The notes under the pieces were generated by a model. The model made no database searches. It was not told where the DNA came from and was given only the letters and a program-made list of their open reading frames with translations. The translations under genes and the position numbers were made by a program. From positions 5,979,950 through 6,043,949 of the forward strand of contig VWZX01010273.1 of assembly GCA_013399015.1 (NCBI GenBank): a stretch of 64,000 bases of DNA. The letters run 5' to 3'. This stretch comes from Galbula dea. Its lineage: Eukaryota; Chordata; Aves; Piciformes; Galbulidae. Of this stretch, positions 12,216 to 24,982 are shown one piece after another (the stretch's first letter is position 1; every line of letters starts with the position of its first letter).

Positions 12216-15200
12216 CAACACTGCCCCCAGTACATGCATCACAAAAATGGCAATAGTAACCAGTTCCTACTTGGGCTTCCTGCCACTCTTCTGTTCCAGT
12301 TAACATTCTTGACATTGATGAGCTTGAAATTGTTTCCAGTAGCACTTTCCAGCCAGAGATAGTATGAAATCTAAGCTCCAAGAAATGCAAGAGTCACCTC
12401 AGATCTTTCTGTATAACATGAGAGGAGACTAGTATCAAATAACATTGACACTTTAGGAAAATTATGTTAACTGATAGCTTTGATGCCCCTTCAATAGATA
12501 AGGAGAATAATCATTGAATAAACTGACAGAAAATAAATTAATACATCTTCTAAGACATTTAAGGAGTTCCTTTCCTGAATGTAAAGTAGGAGAAGAACTG
12601 CAGATGACTAACAGTGACAGATAAGGAGGCCTTGGGAAGAAAAATGGAAGCTACAGACATTTGAAATTAGAAACAAGAAAAAACTTCTCAGAGAAAATAC
12701 ATGATCCTCAATTCTACCATAAGTGTTTACCTCTAATAAATTAAAAATTTAGAGGCCTGAAACTTGAGTAGTCTTTACCCTTAGAAGTGGGACAACACAC
12801 CACAGTTGCTTCATTTCATTGTATAATGCCCTGTACCTTGCTGTAGATTCTATCCTATTGAAAGGGTGAGTGGAAACCAAAGGTAGACATACAGTGTGTT
12901 CAGTCTGTGCCTATTGTTAACCAAAACCACCTGGTTAAAAACTGAACAGCACATCCCAGTAGCTCTCCCAGATGGAATGAATTTAGGCAGTGAAAAACCT
13001 CTGCTAAAAACAACATGACAGGTAACCTGTATCACAACTGGACACTAGATAGCTGAAAAGACAGTAGTTTTTTCACTTTCATATCAGACAAAGCATAAAA
13101 ATTAAGAGCAGAACTGGTCAGATGTTTTCCACACAAATTATTACATGGCAAAAAATAAAGATTTGCTTTTCCTTGCCACTGTGAAGAATGAAGTGACAAT
13201 CTATTGTTTTTCTTTGACTTATTTAGAATGATTCATTCAGTTCAACTTGAGAAACATTTCATTTTTTACACTTTCATTGTAATAGTAACCTACAGCCTTC
13301 TATAAACTATAATCCCAGACCCTAGGCACCTCCTGTAAGACAGGGTCTTCCACTCTCTCTCCTGAGCAAACTGCAGATTTCCATCTTCCTGAGAAGTGCA
13401 CTTTATTAGAGGCTTATCATGAAGTCAATCTAACCCTCCAGAAGAATGAAACCCATTCAGTTCTCTATCCCCAGCCCAACAATGCACACTTGAACTCTTA
13501 AGTGACTTGGTGTCTTGTGTCTGAGCAATGATACATTGCTTGGCTTTCAATCCAAAATTATGAAGAGGCTTTCATACTTTTGAATGAAATTTATTGGTGG
13601 AAGGTCACTTGAGATAAGGATTACCTTTAGTTCAGGTAGTAATGTTCCTTTCAATGTGATTGGTATGCAAGTTAATTAATTCTCCTTAATTAATGTGTCT
13701 CTAAGATTTTGATTTTTTCCATCTCTGAGGAAAACCAGGGATTTGAAAAATACTAAGCTAAAAATGCTATCACACAACACTAATTCCTGTTCTTCTTGGG
13801 ATGCAAATCTGAACTCTTCCCCTTTCCACCCCTGTGTGCAGCCCCATAAAAGTGTCTTTTATGACACTTATGAAATACAAATTCACTATACTTTTTTAAA
13901 TGTAAAAAATCAATACTGATCAGAGACCACTGAGCCCCTCCAAACCTCAGACCCACACTAACAGAGCCTCTCACAGAGGTGGTATTTCTGCCTGACAGAG
14001 CCATCATGTACACCAGTTAGAGGGAGCACAAGGTATGACATGATCAGGAACAAACTCCATGGCAAACCCTGAAGAAGCCAACTCAAAAAAGAAAGTAATG
14101 AGATTTATCTACAGCTTCTGCTCCAGATGCTTTGCAAATTATAGAGAAAATGCATCCTTTAAGCTCTATAATGAAAACTCTCTTATCTTCCCCCTCTGAA
14201 CATTAAAACCCCCAGAAATACAGTTTACTTAGTAAATTCAGATAGCCAGGTTACAAGGAATAAGGAAAACACTTCAACAGCACAATAGCTGCACAATTTG
14301 CTAACAGGTGTGTTTAAAGCTTCTGGGTGCTATAACAACTGAGAGATCTGGCACAGAGAACAGTCAAGGCTATAAAATTAAAGGTTTTGCACAGAAACAC
14401 TTGCATTTGCCAGCAAAGGCAAATACTGCCCTAGAGTAAGAATAAAATTGGACTGTGATCTGGGTTTGGGGTTTTGTTTTTTTGGGGTTTTTTAATAGAA
14501 CAAAGGAATTATTCTGGTGTTTGTTAAATAGACTCATAACTGCCAAGAGTTCACTGTGGACCAGGAGTGTGCTTGCAGCCTGAAACACACATTTATTGAG
14601 ATGAACTTGCACTTGCCATTTGGATACAGCCTGTCAGTCACATGCCCAGTCCTGCAATAACACATCCTGCCCCACACCTGCCCTGGGATGGCACTTGGCT
14701 CTGAGTCAGTACAGGCAGCATTTCCTAACCCCAAAGCATTTGTTGCTATTACAATTTTAATTGCAACACTTCATACATGTAAAAACCCCCACCCTGCTAG
14801 AGTCTTCTATTGTATATAAAATACTACTGCCCATCATAAGGTAGTAACTGGGGCTTTTTTAAATGTAACACCTTGATTGACAGGCAGTAGCAGAAGAGCA
14901 TAGACAAATTTATGCAGCAATTATTCCTAGAAATCCACACAATTTTTTTTCTGAGATAACAGAATGAGGCAAAATGATTTTAAAAGGGAAACCAAACAGA
15001 AAATACTAGTTCAGTTAATGTAAATAAAATACCACTGCTTTCCATTTTTGGAAGATAATGAGTGTGAAAGGCTATCCATATAAAGTTTTGAAGAATATAG
15101 TCCTGTATGACATCTACAGAGTGTCCTGTTTCAAAACATAGCTTCGTTTCACAAAGCTACACATCTGTAATGTTCATGCATGGTTTGCTTTTCAGGTTAA

Positions 15201-16569
15201 TCAAATTTCATTCTCTCTACTATCACAACTGTCAGCTAAAAAGCAGAGTTAAAACAAAAAATCCCCAAAATCTGTTTAGGGAAGATGCTGCTGCACAGGC
15301 TGCTCACAGGTATCCACCCTCCCCAGGAGGGATATCTGGGATAGACTGTGGTCAGTTTATCACCATTTCCATATCTACATTTTGAATATTAATTGACAAC
15401 AAGTTCCCCATCAACTAATCCAGACACAGAATGCCCTGATTTCCAGCCCCTGCAGTGTAAGCTTTTCTTTTCCTAAAGATTTGTGCTACCTACCTATCTG
15501 CCAACCTAAGAGGTTTTTTTAACCAAGTAGTGAGTGAAAGAAGAGGTCACTCCTTCCCTTCACCCACCTGCATGAAAGCTAATTTTTTTCACTACAAGAT
15601 TTTTCCCAAACCAGGTGAAACTTGCTTATCAAGAGAGAGGAGATATGGGAGGAAAGAGCAGCAAAACATAGCCAAGTGGTCATGTAAAGCCAAGCATCAA
15701 GGCTATTAAGGAAAACATGCCAAGCCTGGCACTGTACAACAACCAGAGGGAAATCGGACCCAATTAAACTAATGGAAAGCAGCAAAGACCCCAAGAAACA
15801 GGATTGCCCAACTAAAAAATACAACATAAACATGTTTATAACAGCAGAAATGCTAGAAAAGTCTATTACCATCACCAGGCTTAGCTTTGTTTACCTGTTT
15901 GCAGATGAACAGCCAAACCAAGCCTCTGTGTGCTCCTCACCAGTCCAGTACAAGAATATCCTGAAACCACAGAGCTCGAAGAGGCACTTCTGAAAGCAGA
16001 GACAAAACTACATACTCCCAGCAACAGTTCATCTCCCTACTACTCCTCAGCCAAAGTCAGACTGGCCCCTAGCCTCCAGCTTTTATGGGTGGAGGGCAAC
16101 CCAGTGGTGCCACTCTGCATCAGGGTGAGGCAGCAGGGAGCATTACACCCACCTGGAGAGCATAGCTCCATGTGATAATCAGCTTGCAATCACCTCGGGT
16201 TTGTGCTGCTAAAGAGATGAAAATAGCAGACTAGAAGAACTTTAAAAAATCCTCCTCAGGTTCTTCTGGGCCTGTGCTTTGTTCCCAGCACAGGAGATAT
16301 CTGGTGATGCTCAGATGCTTGAGCAATGCACATGGATGTAGCTCCTCTGCTGTCCCCTTTCCCCCTGTACCTTCTCAGTCCAAGGTTACTGCAGAGAGTG
16401 CACCCCAATATCCCTTTCTAATATGTCTGGGTAACCCTTTTTGACCCTGCTGACACTCTGCCCCCACAGCAGCCTCCCAGAGCAAACAATCAGTGGAGTT
16501 TTTTAACACTGTGTACATCTTTTCACTTGTTTTAAACCAAGCCAGTGTGACTTGGTGAACATCAGTGCC
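12216..16569. other. Gene-desert sequence without recognised features
   Basis: No gene or classifiable repeat is seen. Short ORFs occur on both strands at 15107-16175 but have no recognisable domain. An inverted TTAATTAA pair lies near 13672-13692. The stretch at about 16240-16560 may be the distal part of the CR1-like repeat that follows. Confidence 0.4.
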
Positions 16570-16830
16570 ACATTCACCATCTCCATCACCACCAGGGTTT
16601 TACAAACTCAGGCACCCCATGCAGCCTTCCCCACTCCTCATCAAGAATCCTAACCTTTCAGGCTCTTTTCCCAGGGTAGCTGCTCTGTCCCTGAAGCCAT
16701 GTCACTGTCTCTTTTCCAGCCTCACAGGGACCTTCCTGAGGTGAGAAGACCAGAGGTGCTCACTGTATCCAAGTCAGGAACACATCAAGGCTTTATACAG
16801 CAGTAAAATGCCTCCAAGCAATAAACCAGT
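16570..16830 (-). repeat. Probable ancient CR1-like fragment
   Basis: The plus strand contains 'tttccagcctcacaggga' followed by 'caaggctttatacagcag' and 'taaaatgcctcc'. The spacing resembles the middle of the CR1 3' UTR in reverse orientation. Divergence is high and the ends are uncertain. A search with bird and reptile CR1/L3 models would decide it. Confidence 0.4.
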
Positions 16831-16960
16831 TAAATAAAAACACTTAAAAGGAAAAGAAGGACTTTGCTAAAGTAGCAAGCAGCACCCACTGCTTCCTTCC
16901 AGAGAAACAAATAAGAATCCATTGATTTAAACTCCTGTATTAATGGGAACAGGCACTCAC

Positions 16961-16996
16961 CCACTCTTATTGTGGGGATTTTCTAGCTTAGGTTAA
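16961..16996 (+). repeat. Direct repeat, copy 1 (36 bp)
   Basis: This segment includes 'attgtggggattttctagct' and matches 18147-18182 at 35 of 36 positions. Flanking sequence on either side of the two copies does not match, so the repeat unit is sharply bounded. No other copy is seen in the window. Confidence 0.85.
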
Positions 16997-18146
16997 CGCT
17001 GTAGAAATGCAGCTAATGACAATGTCTCTGAATGTACCTGAGGTTTTTGACAAATTTAAAGTGGTAAGCAAAAAGTGGAGGAATTATAAGCTAGTTTGAG
17101 AGTAATTTTTGTGCATTCTGGGACAGCCATAATGAATAAGAAGTAGAGCAGCACTCTGCTCTAAATGGAGAACGCAGTCCCTGAAAGCCCCTGGGAAATC
17201 TATGTATGTATAACTGCCTACAAAAACTGAGATAATAACACCTCTCTTGTTGCTCCACACTAATCTCACATTACAGTTAATCAGGTGTTTTCCAGTCTAA
17301 TTCTTTCCCAGACATACAATTTCTTTGAGTAAAACATTCTTGAAGGAATACATGTCCTTGTGTAATGGATGTATAACAATTCCTGCAGTTTTAATGTAAT
17401 GAAATAATTATTCATTCTCTGCAATTACTGTTTTTTCTAGTCACGTGAGATTCAGATTCTGCAAAGAACATACTTTCCAAGAAAAAAATAGTGGATAAAG
17501 TAGTATGGTTATAGAGCAGATTAGTGGCAAAAATATCACTATGTGCATTTGACAGGGGCAAGTAGTTTTTGTCAGCACTACCTGATTCACTACTAAAGGA
17601 AATTTAAATAAACTTCCCCTAGGTTCACATGTCACTCACAGAATGGACACTTGTATAAATAAAGATTTATTATGCTCTTCTGTCTTGTGGTCTGTTTTTA
17701 GGATGTGTCAAAACCACAACTGGGAAGAGAAATATTCTTATGAGGTAGTCCTTCAACAAGAGAAAAAGTATTATTTATCAAAACTCTTACTACGTATTAA
17801 AAAATACCCCAAAACAAGAAACAAAACCTTAAAATATTTAAACAGAGAGTGAAAAAATAGATTTATAAACTGAAATCCATAATCTCAGGAAAATAATCTA
17901 TGAAAAGTAAAATAAAACAATAACCTTAAGACACCACTCATTGTTGAAAGGTTCCACTCCTTGAATTATTCAGTTTATAACACCTATAATTCATAGACAT
18001 TGATGCTACATTGTTGAATTAAACCATAAATGTGATAAGGCAGATATATTAAATCATAATAAACTCTCAGGCAGAACTGCTGAAATTTATTAGGTTACTA
18101 AAATAACCAGATAGATTTACAGATTTTCACTTTAATAGATTTCCAT
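16997..18146. other. Stretch between the two 36-bp repeats
   Basis: The sequence is AT-rich with no recognised gene. It holds scattered ORFs of 60-70 codons without motifs. It could be ordinary sequence, or it could be bounded by a duplicated segment. Confidence 0.45.
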
Positions 18147-18182
18147 CCACTCCTATTGTGGGGATTTTCTAGCTTAGGTTAA
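18147..18182 (+). repeat. Direct repeat, copy 2 (36 bp)
   Basis: This is the second copy of the segment at 16961-16996, in the same orientation with one substitution (c for t at the seventh base). It starts 1186 bp after the first copy. Confidence 0.85.
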
Positions 18183-19198
18183 ATTACATTTCAGTTCTAA
18201 TTCCTTTTGACCAGGTTCTTAAACTTTATTTCATTCTTCTCTCTGGATCACATTTTTATACAGTTTTATATTAATTAAGTGTAGTTTCATAAACATCCAT
18301 GGTATTTTAAATGAAACAAGTTTATGTAGAGTTATACATAGTTTTTACAAGGACGTGGAAGCAAACAGCTTAAAAGAAATAGCTGCAATCATTTTTCTAT
18401 GTCTGTCAAGCATGTGATATCTAAGGCTCTTGGAGAATTAAGACACAAAGAGCCTCAAGACAAAAAAATACAGTTTTCATCCTGCTGTATTCCATGGGTA
18501 ATGAGCTGCTTTCTCCTTCAGCAGTAATTTCTTCTCTGACATGTAAGAGGCTTGCAAACAACATCAACCAAAGGGACAAACTCTATGGCTAAACAGAAGG
18601 AAAAGTACCAGAGTCAGACCACAAGGCAAAGGAAGGCCCAGCACTGCAATTTTTATTAACTAACATTCCAATAAGAGAGCACATGGGTTCTCATTAGAGA
18701 GATAAAAGCTTGTCTGCAGAGCATCAATTCACAGATACATTTGTAAGAGCCATAACTGTAAATCTGGCTGCACCCCACCATGGGCTATAACCTTCTGCCA
18801 GCTGTTCCCTCTCACAGAATACAAGTTTATTCCCCAATAAAAAGGGAAGCCTCTTCCCCTCTTCACCCTCTCCCTCTTCTGAACTTGGTCTGGTGGTAGA
18901 CAAAGGAGTTGGGATAGGATGGGTAGGAGCAACAAGGAGGAATGCTGTTGCCTCCTAGCAGCACCTATGGTCATGGAACAAGCAGCTTGGTTGTGCTCCA
19001 AGTCCAAACCTGTCCCAAAAGAATTCACCCCTTTTTCTGGGTCCATCAGAGCAGTGAACCTACTCACTCCCATGCACAGAAAACTGTGAACAAAAAAAAT
19101 CTTCTAAGCATATGAAAACATTAAGAAACTTACTTTAGCCACAGAACATATTTTGGCCTACACACTATGTCTGAATTTCATTTTATTTATGGGCACAG
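18183..19198. other. Intergenic stretch without recognised features
   Basis: No gene is identified. A 114-codon minus-strand ORF (18729-19073) has no domain that I can recognise and is regarded as chance. Confidence 0.45.
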
Positions 19199-19303
19199 GG
19201 TACAGCAGAATATGAAGGGGAAGATTCACTGCAAAAAAACAGAGACCATTATGAATTTGAAGAAGGTGAAGATGTAGACAGAAAACTGCAGGATGTAATG
19301 TGC

Positions 19304-19324
19304 AAAAAAAAAAAAAAAAAAAAA
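19304..19324 (+). repeat. A21 homopolymer tract
   Basis: A run of 21 adenines directly follows a purine-rich segment that is open in one frame (19199-19303). It could be a simple-repeat expansion or the tail of a retroposed transcript. CR1 machinery rarely makes poly(A)-tailed retrocopies in birds, so a simple repeat is the default reading. Confidence 0.7.
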
Positions 19325-19619
19325 GAACAAATCCTCTGACTTAATTAAAATTTATTCAACCAATGGCATTGTCTTATCTGTTATGTATTAAAAATGCATG
19401 AAAAAAAAGCTGTGAGACAATGGTTAGAAGCCACAGCAAGAGCTGTTCCAGTTAGAGAAGAGGAAAAAAAAATATCACAAAATAGCAAGGATTCCTCAAG
19501 TGCTGAGACAATGTTCCCCAGGAGGAATTTGTCTCTTCTCTCTCTCCATTTTGGAAACTCAAATCTAACTAGATGATGCCTTCAACAAAGTGAGCAGCTT
19601 TCACCTTGACCCAGCCTTA

Positions 19620-19688
19620 CTGATCAGGTAGGACCAGATGACCTCCAATGGGTCCTTCAAGCCTAAATTTTCCAGGGTCCTTTGAAAA
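19620..19688 (+). repeat. Probable CR1 3' end remnant
   Basis: The segment reads 'taggaccagatgacctccaa', then a diverged 'gggtccttcaagcctaaatt'. This resembles the last part of a CR1 3' UTR in plus orientation, but the terminal octamers are not preserved. Confidence 0.5.
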
Positions 19689-22600
19689 TATGTTGGACTA
19701 CACCTCGCTTATATTTAAAGCTAGGGTCATTCTTGCCTGTATATGCAATGCCTACAATTCTTATACAAATTATCTACATATACTGGATGCAGCATGAATT
19801 GCCAAAGGAGAGAAAATAGATAATTAAAAGGGAAGGTCTTCAGTTTAAATTGCATCCACAGCTACTTGCAATTTGATTATTACTGATGAGTTTCACGCCT
19901 CATACCAAAGCTGTTGCATTTATAACACTGCCTTGCAATATCAATAAATAAACCCAAAATACTCTATATTCTCAAGGGGAAGTACTTTGGTGCTTCAAGG
20001 TAAAATTAATGAAGAAATATATGAATTTCTTTTGTTACGAATAACTTAATCAGCATATCGAATCGCTTTAAAACTTATTTATGTGTCAGGAACAAAATTG
20101 CTTTCCTTCTGCTGTTGACTGCAGCCTTAATTGGGACTGGAGATGGAGTAGAAATATTTTATTAAATAGCCTATCATATAGAAAATTACAGTTTAGCATT
20201 GTATTTGATGTGGAAAGCCCTGGTTGATGTGTCTTGTTTAAGCACTAGTGAATTATAAACACATTGTAGGCTGCAGCTGGTATTACTTTTTCATTTACAG
20301 AATGACTGATGTAAACATTTTGTTCTCAGCTTGTTTTTTCCATATTCTCTTGGCACTGTATTTCTGTATTCTGTTTGCTGAGCTAGTGCCAAAATAAGTT
20401 TTACAAGTCAACACTGCTCCATGCTTCCCAGGAAAGAAAATCTTCCTATTATATTTCTTACTTTAATAAATGATCCACTACATTTTTTTCACTGGCTTGC
20501 TTACATTTTCTGTGCATTTTGCCCCTTCAGTGTTTTCTTACTGTGCTAGATACCAAAGGAAAACCCCTGCAGACTGATTGTGTGTTTGCAGACAGAGCAG
20601 TTAGAACACAATTCATCTCCTTTATATCCTTATTTTTACGATGTCCAGGAGAAATAAAAGCTGTAGGAAAGAGGAAATACTGTAAGTGTTTTTGTTCTGT
20701 ATGACTGGAGGGAGCAGGGGAGTCATGAGCACCCTGAACTGGGAGCAAGACAGGCTTACCTTGCTCAAGGAAGGTGTCCTGCCACAAGGAATTGAGAATC
20801 TTCTGCTCTCCACATGAAATAAGGTAAGTATCTGCAAAACAAGTTACTTCTCTGCCTAATTTCTGTTCACTTTTCCCACTTGCACCACAGTGTAGAGACA
20901 TCAAACAGTTGCAGTCTCCCCTTTGAAGTCTTGGCTGGTTTGGAAATTTGAGGTGAACATTTGTCTTGGATATTTTGGAAATTAGAGTTGCTGCTTCTCT
21001 GAAATGTGACTTTGGAGATTGCTACCAGACTGTTTTCTTAGAGGAGTTTGTTTTTTACTCCAGGATTACTCAGCCACCCGAAGTTGGAGCCCTGGTTGGA
21101 GGCTGCTGCCAGCAGTGCTCAGCTCAGCAGGGCAACACATGGGCCTGTGTACAGCCCTAGGTTATCCTTCAGGAGCAAGAATTCAGGTTTTCTTCTTCAG
21201 CCAACAGAGGAGTTACTCCTGACTGTCTTCACTTTAGCTCTATACAGAGGAGGAGAGGGGGCAAGGAGTGGGGGAAGTTGGGGAACAAGCTTACACATCT
21301 CACAGGCTTGACAGCAAAGCGCCATTACTTGTCACACCCGTCCAGGACACAAATCTGAATCCCAGAAGTCCCAAATATTTCCTATTGCCTATGGAGGAAC
21401 CTTGTGCTCTACCAGCCAATTTAGGTATCTCAACTACCCTCTGTTAGCTACTTCACTCAAGAATTGTCACTTTCCTCTACCTTAAGTCCAACGACTACTT
21501 ATGTGCCCCTTCTGAGAGTTTCTTTTCTTTCTCTTTTCCTGTCCTCCAGTCCATCACTGGAAGAGAAATTGCTAAGCAAACACTTTTGCTGCTCCTCTGT
21601 CTAATCATTTCCAGCTTTTCTAAGTAAATATCAAACAACTACTGCTACCACATTTTTCAATGTACCTTCTCCAGTCCCGAGGAGGCATCACAGCAAAGCC
21701 TCAAGTCATTTTTGTTTTGCATCAAAGCAGGACTTCCAGTGATTTCCTTCTGATTTGTATCAAGCCCTGATGAGAACCCTGCCTGGTAATATTAGCTCTT
21801 TCTTTGGTTTCTGCTGGCACCTTCCTTCCTCCTAATCAGGTCACTTGGGACGAATGTAGTTCTTTATGGGCTGGTTGGCTCAGGTAGTAAATAAATGCAC
21901 TTTGTGAAACCAATTAAAACTGTAGAGATTTACAGCATTCAGGTTTGCAATGCAGTGTACCCAGGCATAAGTCTGGATGATGATTTCCAAATGCAATAAA
22001 AGTCTCTGCTAGAGATAAATGTTTGCCAAAGACCAGCAGAAGAGGCCACGCTTCAACACCTCTCCACCAGTCTGATCACCTGGTTGTAAAACTTGGCTCT
22101 GGCCTTTCAGTTTTGACTGTTTGCAGTCAGTTAAACCTAAGCTTTCTGGGTCAGAAGGATGAGTCTCAGCTCCAAACTTATCAATGTCAGTGTAGCAGCA
22201 GGTGCAGTAGAATATGAGAAGTACCAACAGTGGAAGGAGAAATGACAGAGAGAAATTCTCTCTTTCCAAGGATATTCACACTTTGATCCTGTGTCCCCAA
22301 ACACTCATCAGTTGCCACTCTCTTATACATTTAACACCACAAACTGACAGCCTGCCTGAGGTTGCTGTGCTCTTTTTAATGCTCCCTTTTTTTTTTTGCA
22401 CAGCTTTCAGAGCAAGATCTGCAAGGTTCAGATGTGTACACAGAGTGTCCCTCTGGTCAGGTGCTGGCTGCTGTCTGGCATCCCAGACAATTTTGTTTAA
22501 ATCAACTGAGCATCCCACGGACACAATTTTCACCCCAAGCCTAGCAGAAGCTGGCACTTGGGTGAGACAGTATCAGTCACATGCCAGGCTAAGCACAGCC

Positions 22601-24437
22601 AGACAGAAAGAGAAAACATGAATGATGCTAAAAAAAAAAAAGAGAGAAACAATGACTTCAACATTTTTGTGCTGATTCTGAGGCAAGCATGTCTCTGGAG
22701 GCAGCTCCTCCAACTGTTATTTCAGTTCTGCATGCAGACATTCTTACCAGGGCAAAATCTACTCCATCATGTCACATGCACAGCTCTTCCTCAGGAAGAG
22801 TATCCAGACCATTATTTGTACTCATGCACAGGGTGAGATCATGTCAAGAGAACAATATCTGTCTCCTCTGAAAAATGTGCCTGCCTGTGTTGGTACTGTC
22901 ATAGATGTGGGATGAGGAACATTGTTCATATGTTTATCAATAACAGGTGTTACAGCCACATTTTCCAAGTCTAATCCCAAATCCAGTAAAATTTATAAAG
23001 GTTTCAGTAGATGCAAACCAAGAAAAGAAAGCTGAGAGTACATATATATATATATATACACACACATATAGTAGCTGTCTTGGGGAATGAAACTAACAAT
23101 GCAAATCTTTTATGCTGATGAGTTTATGTATTCAAGCATGCACATAACTAGACAAAAAGCAACACACAGCTCCTTAGATAAACATCATATCTGTTAAATG
23201 CTTTTTTATTCATTAACAAGAACATGAAAGTTAGGTTAAAATTTACATCTTTCTATTCCACCCTAATAAATCACCTTGTTTTTCAGCCAGTCATCCCTTT
23301 GATGACATCATTGACTTCTTAAACTCATAAATATGCTGTATGAACAACTGGGGTTTGGATAACACACTGCCTCAGATGTTTCTTTTATCATCACTGGCAT
23401 CTAGGAGAGAGGAAAAAAAAAACCAGAAAAAGATGAACTGATAGTGAGGACAATGTGACATCCCCTTATCATGCTCACAGACTTTCTCTCTGATGGATTC
23501 ATACAGTCTGGCTGTGATTATAGTAATTGATATTGGGTGTGCACTGCAGAATAAACAACAGGGACTCCTAAAAAGTAAGGTAAGCCCCCAACTGTCCATT
23601 TGCCCAGGGGAAGAACTGCCATCCCTTACTCTTGTCTTCTTGACAGCAGTGAAAAACAAAGCAGAGCAGACCTCCAATAGCAGGCTATTAGAGCAAGTGC
23701 AGTCACACACTGACATTGCATGCTCCTTAACATTGCAGAGGTTCACATGACACATGGAGAAACCCCTGGTTTGGTACTGCACTGAGGTGTGCCCACAAGC
23801 AACCCTCTGATGCTGCTGTCCTTTTTTTGGTCAGTACAGCTGCCTGCACAGTGATCACTGGTGCTGGGCAGCCAAGAGCAGTCATCTCCTTCATGGTTGC
23901 AGGCTGCTCTGGAGGAAGACATATGTCCACTCCATCAATGGCAGCACAATCAGTTAAGCTTTGATAAGTGATAAGGGAGCAGGAAGAGACAACAAAATTG
24001 GACACTTACATTGACTTTATATTGACTTTAGTTTGACATGCAGAATGGTTCCCTTCAAAACAGAATTACTGAGAAATATCAGAAAGACCTTTCCAAATTG
24101 CTCTATTCCCTATTTGCAGGTACCTGCACCAGTCAATAGCCCATCTTTGTCAAGGAAAAGACTTCTGCTTTCATCTGTTGCCTTCAGAAATAACTTGCTC
24201 TAGTATGAATAAATTATGTTTTCCAGAAGCTGAAGTATTTGTAGTCTCTTCAGCACACAGAACAGTGTCCTGCTGCTGGATATGTGCTGATAAGTCACTC
24301 AGTTATCTGACCCATCCTTAAGGGAGGACCTTCATTATGCATCCTATCAACAACCCCTGTGCAAATCAAGACCTTTACACTAGATATAAAGGTGATTAAG
24401 TTATCTTCAGGAATAGTAATAGATAAAAGTGACATCT
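19689..24437. other. Gene-desert sequence with scattered ORFs and simple repeats
   Basis: No known gene is recognised. Overlapping ORFs of 85-136 codons occur at 20527-20904, 22009-22621 and 23372-24005, on both strands and in competing frames without domain motifs. Donor-like sites with full gtaagt matches lie at 20682 and 20824 on the plus strand. A T13 run lies near 22387. Confidence 0.45.
23042..23070 (+). repeat. (TA)n(CA)n microsatellite
   Basis: Alternating AT dinucleotides pass into CA dinucleotides and back to AT over about 29 bp. This is a compound simple repeat, likely polymorphic. Confidence 0.9.
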
Positions 24438-24442
24438 CAACA
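24438..24442 (+). repeat. Target-site duplication, left copy
   Basis: The 5-bp sequence caaca immediately precedes the solo LTR and is repeated at 24983-24987, directly after it. A 5-bp duplication is the usual size for ERVL-type (class III) elements. Confidence 0.7.
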
Positions 24443-24797
24443 CATCCTGGTTTTAGCTGGAATAAAGTTCATTTTCTTCCTAGTAGCTGCTGCAGTGCTG
24501 TGTTTTGGATTCAGTGTTGATAACACCCTGATAGTTTAGGTGTTGCTAAGCAGTGTTTACACTAAGTCAAGGACTTCTCAGCTCCTCACAGTGCCCTGCC
24601 AGTGCAGGCTGGGAGGGCACAAGGAGCTGGGAGGGGACACAGCCAGGCCAGTTGACCCAAACTCATCAAAGGGATTCCCCATACTGTATGGTGTCATGCC
24701 CAGTACCTAACTGGGGGAAGTTAGCTGGAGGTGACTGTAGCTTGAGGATTAGCTGGGCAACAGTCAGGAGGTGGTGAGCAATTGTTTTGCATATTCC

Positions 24798-24820
24798 ATT
24801 ATCATTATTATTATTATTTT
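24798..24820 (+). repeat. (ATT)n simple repeat inside the LTR
   Basis: About 23 bp of ATT trinucleotides. Related LTRs carry a variable ATT tract at the same place, so it is part of the element and not an independent insertion. Confidence 0.8.
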
Positions 24821-24904
24821 CCCTTCTTTTTCTGTCCTATTAAACTGCCTCTATCTCAACCCACAAACTCTATTTTTTTCTCCCATTCTCTCCCCTGTGC
24901 CACT

Positions 24905-24927
24905 GCAGGGCAGGGCAGGGCAGGGGG
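24905..24927 (+). repeat. (GCAGG)n short tandem repeat inside the LTR
   Basis: The pentamer GCAGG is repeated about four times near the LTR 3' end, a local expansion in the G-rich part of the element. Confidence 0.8.
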
Positions 24928-24982
24928 AGGTGAGGAAGCAACTCTGTGGTGCTCAGTTTCTGGCTGGGGTTAAGCTGTGACA

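Larger units (their letters stand above)
24443..24982 (+). mobile_element. Solo LTR of an avian endogenous retrovirus (ERVL-like)
   Basis: This 540-bp LTR has the order I recall for a family widespread in birds. It opens with 'cctggttttagctgg' and 'ttcttcctagtagctg', then 'gtgctgtgttttggatt', 'aagtcaaggacttctcagc', 'tgacccaaactcatcaaagg' and 'aggtggtgagcaattgtttt'. An (ATT)n stretch follows, then 'cctattaaactgcc' with an ATTAAA poly(A) signal, and finally 'ctggctggggttaagctgtg'. It is flanked by caaca direct repeats. No gag, pol or env sequence adjoins it, so it is a solo LTR left by recombination between paired LTRs. The expected TG start reads CA, and the region where relatives carry a TATA box (about 24701-24712) is substituted, so it probably has no promoter activity. 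Assignment to ERVL rests on the 5-bp duplication and on memory of the family. Confidence 0.88.

Noticed and set aside
22214..22621. 135-codon plus-strand ORF
   Set aside because: Crosses a T13 run and overlaps a 93-codon minus-strand ORF; no family resemblance.
23372..23782. 136-codon minus-strand ORF
   Set aside because: Cysteine- and serine-rich but without domain spacing, and overlapped by an 85-codon plus-strand ORF.
24782..24980. Plus-strand ORFs in the LTR
   Set aside because: They arise from the LTR sequence and its ATT repeat; LTRs do not encode proteins.
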